Shown piece after piece: positions 54,884 through 61,430 of a stretch of 64,000 nt of DNA. Origin of the DNA: Paenibacillus chondroitinus NBRC 15376 (GTDB lineage Bacteria > Bacillota > Bacilli > Paenibacillales > NBRC-103111); NCBI RefSeq assembly GCF_004000765.1, contig NZ_BILW01000002.1, forward strand, positions 248,001 through 312,000. Reading direction: 5' to 3'. Position 1 is the stretch's first letter, and every line of letters begins with the position of its first letter. The translations under genes and the position numbers were made by a program. The notes beneath the pieces are model-generated. The model saw only the letters and a program-made list of their open reading frames with translations, was not told the DNA's origin and searched no databases.

Positions 54884-55837
54884 CTACGGTTGAACTGCCT
54901 TTAACCACTCACCGACACCGAAAGAAAGCTCCATTTCCCATTCGAAACAACCTTTTGCCGGAATGACCTGTGCCGTTCCATTACTTATCGCTTTCTCCAG
55001 TGAATCATAATAGCCGATACTTGGCTCCAATGCACACGTTACACGATCATTAATCAAACCTTCGTCAATCCAAATGCCGATATAGGGAACTTGGTCAGCC
55101 GATACAGACATAATGAAATAATTACCGCTTACTTCCTCATACAAACCTGACCATCCAGCAGTTATTTTCCCTTCGTAATAAAACTTGCGCGCATCTCCAG
55201 TAGCCTCGGGTATAAGCCGTGAGACCTCCTCCCAGGAATAGGAATTGCCGGCTGTAAGTTTTTCACCTCCAAAAACACACAACATACGCTCCATAGAGTC
55301 TGGAAGAAGCAGGCGTGTCCGTTCTGTAATCGCAAACTGAGGATGCGGGACCCACAGGAAGGGGAGCGGCTTATCCCCCTCATTTTCTACGCGATATGCC
55401 AGCTTAATTTTGTTAATGTCCATTATGGATATTCGTCTTGAAAAATGGTAGGGCCACTGCGGACTCTTAATGACACAGTTAACCGTCCCCTCTTCGATCT
55501 GACAGCTTCCTGGAAGCGACCAAAGCTCTCCATGATCCGGCAGGAGAATAGGGTCATCTCCGCCGGAAGGACAGGCAATAATGGTTGGAAAACACTCGTC
55601 CCACCCGCTCATGTCCCAATCCGTGAAGGTGGAGCCAAACTCCGGCTGCCTGAGAGGACGTGTACCTGAATCAAGCAGCCACTCTTTTCCCGTTGGCTTA
55701 TACAGCATGGAGACCAGCTTCCCTCCGAGCTGCGGGACTAGTTCTATTTTGAGCTGTTCATTTTCAATGGCAAGAGAGAAGTGCCCTTTATATGTTCCTG
55801 CCTGAACCTTCGCTGCATCTTTGTCCTTCACACGCAT
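54884..55837 (-). CDS. Aldose 1-epimerase-like (galactose mutarotase fold) protein
   Basis: 317 residues of the galactose-mutarotase-like beta-sandwich. ELVPQLGGKLVSMLYKPTG is the usual opening; DMSGWDECFPTI and LPDHGELWSLPG (His/Glu candidates), WVPHPQFAIT (His) and CALEPSIGYYDSL follow the order in aldose-1-epimerases. Probably an anomer- or sugar-acting protein. It starts 36 bp after the Rieske gene and is likely co-transcribed. Known moc clusters of rhizobia do not, to my memory, include such a protein, so a sugar or sugar-ring substrate deserves thought. Confidence 0.8.
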   Translation of the reverse strand: MRVKDKDAAKVQAGTYKGHFSLAIENEQLKIELVPQLGGKLVSMLYKPTGKEWLLDSGTRPLRQPEFGSTFTDWDMSGWDECFPTIIACPSGGDDPILLPDHGELWSLPGSCQIEEGTVNCVIKSPQWPYHFSRRISIMDINKIKLAYRVENEGDKPLPFLWVPHPQFAITERTRLLLPDSMERMLCVFGGEKLTAGNSYSWEEVSRLIPEATGDARKFYYEGKITAGWSGLYEEVSGNYFIMSVSADQVPYIGIWIDEGLINDRVTCALEPSIGYYDSLEKAISNGTAQVIPAKGCFEWEMELSFGVGEWLKAVQP

Positions 55838-55873
55838 TCTCCTCCCAAAACTACCCGATGCTCCCTTACTCTC

Positions 55874-56191
55874 TCAGAGCCTAATGAAAACTTTCCCCGC
55901 TTCTACTTTTACGGGATATGTTTTCAAATCAATACATACCGGCGCCCGCTTCGCTTGCCCGGTAATCACATCGAATCTCCCGTTATGCTTCGGACATTCG
56001 ATGATGTTTCCCATGACAAGCCCCTCTGACAGGTGAAACTTCCCATGGGTACAAAACCCATCCGTCGCATAGTAGTCATTTCGATCCGTTCGGTATATCG
56101 CGAAGGAACGCTCGCTATAATCAAACCGAATCACGTCTTCCTGTTCAATCTCGTCCGTTCTGCATGCTTCAATCCATTCCTCAGGCGCCAT
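55874..56191 (-). CDS. Rieske [2Fe-2S] ferredoxin, MocE-like
   Basis: 105 residues. The Rieske cluster motif is GFCTHGKFHL (C-x-H) and IECPKHNGRFD (C-x2-H), 17 residues apart. Small soluble Rieske ferredoxins of this size, such as MocE of rhizopine catabolism, pass electrons to a partner oxygenase. Its start overlaps the stop of the desaturase-like gene by 11 bp, so the two are coupled. No ferredoxin reductase (MocF-like) is seen in the window; electrons must come from one encoded elsewhere. Confidence 0.9.
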   Translation of the reverse strand: MAPEEWIEACRTDEIEQEDVIRFDYSERSFAIYRTDRNDYYATDGFCTHGKFHLSEGLVMGNIIECPKHNGRFDVITGQAKRAPVCIDLKTYPVKVEAGKVFIRL

Positions 56192-57320
56192 GTGTCATTC
56201 CTCCGGTCATTGCAGGTTTCGTGTCCGTGCTTTTCCGTTTATTGGGGTCGGAAGTAGCCGCCGGTCCATAATAATAAGGACGCGCCGTGCTGGGCAGCGG
56301 CTTCTCAATCGTATACGACGGATCTTTGCCCTGTTTGATGAGCGCGATCATGACTTCTTTGAGCGCAGCGCCCAGACTGCTGCACGGCTTCGGACAATCT
56401 CCCTGCATTTCTTTATGAAGCGCAGGAAGGGCATGATAAGGCACCATCGGAAACATATGATGCTCAACGTGATAATTCATATTCCAGTAGAGAAATCTAA
56501 ACACGGGATTCAGATATACCGTGCGGGTATTCAAACGATGATCCAAGACATCTTCATGCAGTCCCAAATGCTGCGATAATCCAAATAGCAGCATCAGCAA
56601 GGTACCGTAGAACGTCGGCAGGCCGATAAACATTAGCGGTAGAAAGCTCATTTTATAAATCGCAAGTCCGATAACAGTAGCTAAAATAAGCAGGTATATG
56701 CGTGCTTCCAGATATGCTTTGGGGCGCTCTGACAGGGGAATGTACTCATTTTCAGTACGATCCACTTTCCCTGCGCAATGCAGAAAAAAGCGTTTTATTT
56801 CCTTCGGTCCGCCGTACAGATGAAAAATCTCCATAACAAGAATGCGCCATATCGGTGGTCTTTCCATAAAAATCTCGGGATCACGCCCCACAATATACGT
56901 ATCGCTATGATGTCGCGTGTGGCTCCAGCGCCAAGGTGTTGCAGACCGCAGCACCATGAAGGAGGCAATCTGATACATCACTTCATTCATCCAAGGTGTT
57001 TTAAAAGCCGTTCCATGCCCGCACTCATGCCAACGTGAATCTCCCGGGGAGGCGTACAAGGTGCCATAGATAAAAAATGCTGGAACAGCCCACCACGTTC
57101 CCCACGAATAATACGCAAGGATGCCTGTGCCTATGAGAAGCGCGAATAAAATAAGGGTATCCCGTATCGCCGGCCCGTCTTTACGCTTCATTAATTCCTT
57201 CATCCTCTGACGAGGAATAGGAGATGTGTACCATTCGGTGGTCACAAGGCCTCTCTCTTGGGCTCGCTGGTTCTCCTTGCCTGTAAGGCTGTAATCTCTT
57301 CCTCCATTGGCTGAAGACAT
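56181..57320 (-). CDS. Membrane di-iron oxygenase of the fatty acid desaturase family, MocD-like
   Basis: 379 residues. The three histidine boxes are present: SRWHECGHGTAFKT (HxxxH, about 97), WRWSHTRHHSDTY (HxxHH, about 133) and MNYHVEHHMFPMVPYHALP (HxxHH, about 305), with membrane segments at about 55-95 and 210-255. The family contains lipid desaturases and alkane-type hydroxylases; the nearest named relative I can think of is MocD, thought to act with MocE and MocF in O-demethylation of the rhizopine 3-O-methyl-scyllo-inosamine. The coupling to a Rieske protein and to fdhA favours oxygenation of an O-methyl group over fatty-acid desaturation. AAGGAGG precedes the ATG. Confidence 0.85.
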   Translation of the reverse strand: MSSANGGRDYSLTGKENQRAQERGLVTTEWYTSPIPRQRMKELMKRKDGPAIRDTLILFALLIGTGILAYYSWGTWWAVPAFFIYGTLYASPGDSRWHECGHGTAFKTPWMNEVMYQIASFMVLRSATPWRWSHTRHHSDTYIVGRDPEIFMERPPIWRILVMEIFHLYGGPKEIKRFFLHCAGKVDRTENEYIPLSERPKAYLEARIYLLILATVIGLAIYKMSFLPLMFIGLPTFYGTLLMLLFGLSQHLGLHEDVLDHRLNTRTVYLNPVFRFLYWNMNYHVEHHMFPMVPYHALPALHKEMQGDCPKPCSSLGAALKEVMIALIKQGKDPSYTIEKPLPSTARPYYYGPAATSDPNKRKSTDTKPAMTGGMTHGA

Positions 57321-57355
57321 CTGAGCGCCTCCTTCTCCGTGATGATTATGCTTTC

Positions 57356-57361
57356 ATTGTA
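57356..57361 (-). promoter_or_regulatory. Possible -10 box of the mocD-like operon
   Basis: TACAAT on the minus strand, 36 bp before the ATG at 57320, with no recognisable -35 box. A missing -35 fits activation by the divergently encoded AraC protein. Confidence 0.4.
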
Positions 57362-57405
57362 CAGACCCGCCCTGCGGAAGTATTTATCCCAAAGTAACAA
57401 AATGG

Positions 57406-57423
57406 TTACCAAAATCACACTAT
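57406..57423. promoter_or_regulatory. Candidate AraC-protein binding site, first copy
   Basis: TTACCAAAATCACACTAT, found again exactly at 57865-57882. Here it lies in the divergent gap, upstream of the mocD-like -10 box by about 50 bp and covering the place where the -35 box of the AraC gene promoter would lie. That position suits activation of the oxygenase operon and autoregulation. Confidence 0.5.
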
Positions 57424-57443
57424 GGTAGATTCCCATAAATTTG

Positions 57444-57449
57444 TATAAT
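57444..57449 (+). promoter_or_regulatory. -10 box of the AraC gene promoter
   Basis: Perfect TATAAT, 38 bp before the ATG at 57488; the -35 region is weak and overlaps the candidate operator at 57406-57423. Confidence 0.55.
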
Positions 57450-57487
57450 GGAAATAGGCACTCGGACGGATCATGCGGAGGCGAACG

Positions 57488-58372
57488 ATGACGACCAAGC
57501 TTTATTTTATGGAGCCAAGCGAAACGCTTGAACAGTTAAAGCAGTATTATTTTCCGCCGTATATTACGCTTGCACATATGTTCCATGCTCCTAACGGCTG
57601 GAAATTGAAACCGCGCTCATTGAAGCAATATCAACTTCAGTATGTGGTTGAAGGAGTCGCAGATTATCATATTAGCGGGCACGATTATGTAACGGAGCGC
57701 GGGGATTTGATCTATCACAGACCAAACGAGCCCCATTATGTCACAACACGCCCGAACGAGCCTTATGTCTGCATCTCACTTGTTTTCCATTTCGGCGAAT
57801 CCGGTTTCCCCATCCAACAAATCCTGGATAACTCCAGTGAAATCGGCCCTCATTACATGGGAAATTACCAAAATCACACTATCGAGCATAAGCTGACTGA
57901 ACTTGTACATCATTACCGGATGCCGGAGGTAACGGACCACTTCCTCTGTCAAAGTCTGCTGACACAGGTTTTGCTTCAGATATCCAGACAAAAAAAAGAG
58001 CTCGCTGTCAGCCCTTCGAAAAAAGAAGATGCTAACAAGGCGAAGCTCATTCTGATACGCAACTATATCTCCAACCACTTGCAGGCCGGATTTACGCATC
58101 AAGATCTGGAGAAACTGACCGGTTGGAGTCGGAACTACATCATTACGCAATTTCGCACGGCATTCGGCATGTCACCCGTGCAATATTTGGTCTGGGTCCG
58201 ATTGGAGAAGGCCAAGGAACTGGCGCTTCAATCCGGGCAATCATTTGGCGAAATCGCAAATAGAGTCGGCTACACGAATATCCATGCATTCGGGAAAATT
58301 TTCAAGCGAAAAACAGGTATGAGTCTTAGTCAATTTTGCGCTACGCTTTTCAAAGACACACCGGATCAATAG
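57488..58372 (+). CDS. AraC family transcriptional regulator of the mocDE-like operon
   Basis: About 294 residues. Cupin domain (LKQYQLQYVVEGVADYHISG, GDLIYHRPNEPHYVTTRPNE) and AraC DNA-binding domain (FTHQDLEKLTGWSRNYIITQFR, VGYTNIHAFGKIFKRKTGM). GGAGG lies 6 nt before ATG 57488; the in-frame ATG at 57473 has the GGAGG inside its own codons. Divergent from the desaturase-like gene, as is usual for an activator and its target. Its stop is only 4 bp from the stop of the convergent alginate lyase gene, with no terminator between. Confidence 0.9.
   Translation: MTTKLYFMEPSETLEQLKQYYFPPYITLAHMFHAPNGWKLKPRSLKQYQLQYVVEGVADYHISGHDYVTERGDLIYHRPNEPHYVTTRPNEPYVCISLVFHFGESGFPIQQILDNSSEIGPHYMGNYQNHTIEHKLTELVHHYRMPEVTDHFLCQSLLTQVLLQISRQKKELAVSPSKKEDANKAKLILIRNYISNHLQAGFTHQDLEKLTGWSRNYIITQFRTAFGMSPVQYLVWVRLEKAKELALQSGQSFGEIANRVGYTNIHAFGKIFKRKTGMSLSQFCATLFKDTPDQ
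57865..57882 (+). repeat. Second, intragenic copy of the 18-bp candidate operator
   Basis: The same TTACCAAAATCACACTAT as at 57406-57423, same orientation, 459 bp downstream and inside the AraC coding region (encoding NYQNHTI). Confidence 0.85.
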
Positions 58373-58376
58373 CAGC

Positions 58377-59654
58377 TTATTGGTGTGTGACCGAATAGTC
58401 GTACACCCAGTTCTCTGCGTAGGCGTCCGGACTTTCGCCAGGAGCAGTTGAATCATTGGATTGCGTATAGTTTCCAATTTTGAAGAAACAGCCTGTTACA
58501 TTTTTCGTTTGCGTGTATGGTACAGTTTGACCATTGTATTCATAGGAAATGACGCCATTGGCTACAATGATTTTAACCGTAAATAAAGTTCCCAGCGTAT
58601 AGTTGCTGTCGAGCAAATAACCATGCGTATTGTTCCCGTCTGTAATGTAAATTTTGGCCGTCGTAGAAACGCCGCCAGGATTATTGCCTTCGACACGGAA
58701 GACAGTCACATCATCATCGGCATCGTGAATTTGGCCAACGACCGTTTGCGGTTTCACCGTTGTCAGATGCGTCACTTTTTGCTTAATGTACATCGTATGT
58801 GTTTTCCCGTCATTACTGCCCCAAGACATCAGATTGCTGGAGTCTCCAGTCGTATAGTTATCCTTCATCTCGCGCAGCTCACTTCTAGGGTTGCTGGACC
58901 CTGATGTTGACACAGCGCCATGGTTCGCGCGAAATTGAACGGCATAGCCATCCGCATCATGCACAACTTTAAACCAAGGGTCGATGGAATACGTATTTAA
59001 CGCTGGTTGTAAAACTTCTAATGGACTAGTGGAGCCGGATTGCTTCGGAATCGGCAAAGTGATTTTCCAATTTTTCAAGTATAGGACATCAGATGGAAGT
59101 GTTGGAGTTGTAGGTGGCGTTGGTGTTGGAGTCGTTGTTGGCGTTGCGGTAGGCGTTGGCGTCGAGCTAGTGCCGCTGTCAAGGGTAAAGTCATCAAAGC
59201 GTACATCGGAAGAGCCCGTGCTTCTAGTGAAAATGACGGCGCTGGTATTCGTCGCCCCTGTCGTAAAGTTGACAGTAAATTGCGTCCAAGTTGAGGTATT
59301 GCCGCCAACCGTAACTTCACTGCCGCCAAAGGTATTAGCGCCAATCACCCCTTGGCCGAGAATCCAGGCTTTCAGCGTATAATCGGTGTTTGCCGTAAGA
59401 CCGGATATGGTTTGCGTATAACCGCCGCCGTTAGCTGTGGATTTGGCCGAACGAGTACCCGAGTGATGATCGCTCGTTGAGATCGCAGCGGAGCCGACTT
59501 TCGTCCATCCGGTTGCGTCGCTTTCAAAGCCAGGATTAGTGATCGCAATGGATGCGGCTGTTACCGATGTCACATTGCTGAAAATGAGTGCGGTCGACAA
59601 CAGCAAGGAAAGCATGACTAAGTAATGAATGGGTTTTAGCATCTTTTTTCGCAT
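58377..59654 (-). CDS. Secreted alginate lyase, polysaccharide lyase family 7, with N-terminal CBM-like domain
   Basis: 425 residues. Signal peptide about 1-34 (LVMLSLLLSTALIFSNVTSV); beta-sandwich carbohydrate-binding-like domain about 35-165 (NPGFESDATGWTKVG, VRFDDFTLDSG); Thr/Pro linker about 168-190; PL7 catalytic domain about 192-425. The PL7 motifs are present: SNPRSELREM (Arg), VVGQIHDADDD (QIH, with catalytic His) and CFFKIGNYTQSND (Tyr), the last normally YFKAGxYxQ. QIH is usually linked to activity on polyguluronate or mixed blocks. AGGAGG precedes the ATG. A LacI/CcpA-type site lies 170 bp upstream. Confidence 0.9.
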   Translation of the reverse strand: MRKKMLKPIHYLVMLSLLLSTALIFSNVTSVTAASIAITNPGFESDATGWTKVGSAAISTSDHHSGTRSAKSTANGGGYTQTISGLTANTDYTLKAWILGQGVIGANTFGGSEVTVGGNTSTWTQFTVNFTTGATNTSAVIFTRSTGSSDVRFDDFTLDSGTSSTPTPTATPTTTPTPTPPTTPTLPSDVLYLKNWKITLPIPKQSGSTSPLEVLQPALNTYSIDPWFKVVHDADGYAVQFRANHGAVSTSGSSNPRSELREMKDNYTTGDSSNLMSWGSNDGKTHTMYIKQKVTHLTTVKPQTVVGQIHDADDDVTVFRVEGNNPGGVSTTAKIYITDGNNTHGYLLDSNYTLGTLFTVKIIVANGVISYEYNGQTVPYTQTKNVTGCFFKIGNYTQSNDSTAPGESPDAYAENWVYDYSVTHQ

Positions 59655-59822
59655 AATAATCCTCCTAGTGAATGATTAACTTTTGTGTTCTGTGTTCGAA
59701 GCAGTACGCAATGCGGTTCATCAGATAAACAGTCGTGAGGCGTGCTGAAGGTGAACGGAATCTTTGGTGCAGTTGACCTGTGGCGACCTCCTTTCATGTT
59801 TGAATACTAACTTTTATTTCCG

Positions 59823-59837
59823 TGTAAGCGCTTAACA
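59823..59837. promoter_or_regulatory. LacI/CcpA-type operator upstream of the alginate lyase gene
   Basis: TGTAAGCGCTTAACA, sharing the ten-base core TAAGCGCTTA with the first iolD operator. It is the only clear site in 59655-59913, a 260-bp stretch without a gene. Confidence 0.5.
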
Positions 59838-59913
59838 ATGTTCATTATAGTTAAATTTTTCCTGCCCCTGTGGCGTTTTTTTTAGATCCACTTGTGTTAT
59901 TCCTAGAGTCAGC

Positions 59914-59960
59914 ACAAAAAGGGCCGCCCCTCAGAAGATCATCTTCCTGGAGCAGCCCTA
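59914..59960 (-). terminator. Rho-independent terminator after the aldo/keto reductase gene
   Basis: On the minus strand GGGCTGCTCC pairs with GGGGCGGCCC (with G-U and mismatch), an inner AGGAAGAT/ATCTTCT stem extends it, and TTTTT follows. Confidence 0.85.
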
Positions 59961-59969
59961 TTCACCGTC

Positions 59970-60971
59970 TTAATTCCTAACTAGATTCGCTTGGGGGTTT
60001 TTCGTCACCGCATCAAGCTCTTTCAGTTCCTCCTGAGTCAACTTCTCAGCAACCGTTGCCAAAATATCCGTGATGTGATGCGGTTTGGATACACCCAGAA
60101 TCGCAGATGTAACTCCCTGAGTGCTCAGAACCCAGCTTAGCGCAAGCTGAGCAAGCGTCCAGCCCTTGCGTGCTGCGATTGGTTTCAACTGCTCCACAAT
60201 GTGGAAATGCCGCTCTTGCTCCAGCAGCACTTGCAGCCGTTTCTCATTGGCAGCGCCGCGAGTTCCTGCTGGCGGTTGCTGGCCGTAGGCGTATTTCCCC
60301 GTCAAAAGGCCGCGCCCCAGCGGGCTGTACACGATAACGCCTACGCCTTCCGAGATGGCGAACGGCAGCAGCTCCTGCTCGATTCCTCGGGCAATCAGGC
60401 TGTATTCCGGCTGAACGCTTTCGAAGCGTTCAAGCCGCTGCAGCGCAGAGATGCCATGCGCTTTGGCGATCTGCCACGCCGCATAGTTCGATGCGCCGAT
60501 GTAGCGAACTTTTCCTTGGCGAACAAGGTCGTCCAGAGCGCGCAATGTTTCTTCCAGCGGTGTTTGTTCGTCGAATCTATGTACTTGGTACAAATCGATA
60601 TAGTCGGTTTTCAATCGTTTAAGACTATTTTCAACAGCACGGTAAATATGGTATCGGCTTTGACCAGCATCATTTGGGCCTAGTCCGACACGTCCGTGAA
60701 CTTTGGTCGCAAGCACGATTTCATGGCGGCGCGCGCCAAGCAAATTGCCGAGAATCGTTTCGGACTCGCCGGTTTCAAGCGGGTTATCCTTGTCCATCCC
60801 GGAGCCATACACATCAGCTGTATCAATCAGGGTAATTCCCGCGTCAAGCGCCGTATCCAGCACTTCTGCAGATTCCTTCTCCCCGATCCATCTGCCGAAA
60901 GCCATCGTGCCCAGACTTACCTCTGAAACGCGCAAGCCTGTTCGGCCAAGACGTCTTTGTCCAATACTCAT
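59970..60971 (-). CDS. Aldo/keto reductase
   Basis: 333 residues, (beta/alpha)8 NADPH-dependent oxidoreductase. GRTGLRVSEVSLGTMAFG, LIDTADVYGSGMD (catalytic Asp and Tyr), VLATKVHGRVG (Lys), YIDLYQVHRFDEQTPLEETL (His) and YSPLGRGLLTGKY. Start at ATG 60971 with AGGGAG; the frame open to 61052 runs through the leader terminator. Physiological substrate unknown; it belongs to the YghZ/Gpr-like or general AKR5/11-type stress and sugar reductases. It is alone between two terminators, behind a strong promoter with a palindrome at +1. Confidence 0.92.
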   Translation of the reverse strand: MSIGQRRLGRTGLRVSEVSLGTMAFGRWIGEKESAEVLDTALDAGITLIDTADVYGSGMDKDNPLETGESETILGNLLGARRHEIVLATKVHGRVGLGPNDAGQSRYHIYRAVENSLKRLKTDYIDLYQVHRFDEQTPLEETLRALDDLVRQGKVRYIGASNYAAWQIAKAHGISALQRLERFESVQPEYSLIARGIEQELLPFAISEGVGVIVYSPLGRGLLTGKYAYGQQPPAGTRGAANEKRLQVLLEQERHFHIVEQLKPIAARKGWTLAQLALSWVLSTQGVTSAILGVSKPHHITDILATVAEKLTQEELKELDAVTKNPQANLVRN

Positions 60972-60998
60972 ATCCACATCTCCCTGTCTGTTGGTATT

Positions 60999-61031
60999 AA
61001 AAAAAAAGAGCAATCCCTCAAAGGATCGCCT
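60999..61031 (-). terminator. Terminator-like hairpin in the aldo/keto reductase leader
   Basis: Minus strand GCGATCC and GGATTGC form a 7-bp stem (one G-U) around a 6-nt loop, followed by TC and nine T residues. It lies 28-60 bp before the ATG and about 60 nt downstream of the predicted start site. It can be an attenuator, or it ends transcripts from the Spo0E-like gene. Confidence 0.7.
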
Positions 61032-61062
61032 CCGTTTTTTACGGTCGGTCAAACTGCTTTAC

Positions 61063-61089
61063 TTAAACCAAGTTAACCACTTGGATTAA
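61063..61089. promoter_or_regulatory. Palindromic operator overlapping the aldo/keto reductase start site
   Basis: TTAAxCCAAGT and ACTTGGxTTAA arms around a 5-bp centre, starting 5 bp downstream of the -10 box. Typical of a MarR/TetR/PadR repressor site; the repressor is not in the window. Confidence 0.6.
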
Positions 61090-61093
61090 TCCC

Positions 61094-61122
61094 ATATTAT
61101 CACCACGATGTCTAATCGTCAA
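61094..61122 (-). promoter_or_regulatory. Sigma-A promoter of the aldo/keto reductase gene
   Basis: Minus-strand TTGACG (61122-61117), 17 bp, TAATAT (61099-61094): one mismatch in each box. It lies just past the stop of the Spo0E-like gene. Confidence 0.8.
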
Positions 61123-61134
61123 CCTGCCGATTCG

Positions 61135-61281
61135 TTATTTCAGCACGTGATATCGGATAATATATTCATCCAATTGTTGGCTAATCGCAACGACCTTTTC
61201 ATGGGTAAAACAGCCGTGACGCTCGGCTTCCTCTATCATCTTCATGCGTAATGCTTCAATTTTCTGCAACAATAGTTCCAT
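61135..61281 (-). CDS. Spo0E-family aspartyl-phosphate phosphatase
   Basis: 48 residues: two short helices with the family signature SQQLDEYI (S-Q-x-L-D) at 34-41 and a loop between them. Such proteins remove phosphate from Spo0A~P and delay sporulation in Bacillus. Typical length is 50-85, so this one is at the short end. The start ATG at 61281 has only a weak GGTG/GAG ribosome site. It lies 150 bp after a PAS histidine kinase gene on the same strand. Confidence 0.85.
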   Translation of the reverse strand: MELLLQKIEALRMKMIEEAERHGCFTHEKVVAISQQLDEYIIRYHVLK

Positions 61282-61430
61282 CTCAACAATTCACACCAAT
61301 TCTGTTCAGTATCGTTAGTGTCTTTATTATAAATCATGATTCCGCAGAAGTTTGTAAAACTTTGTCGACATGCTTTGAAGAATTTGTGAAATTTTATTTC
61401 AAGATGAAAAAGACGTTGAAAGCACTCTTT

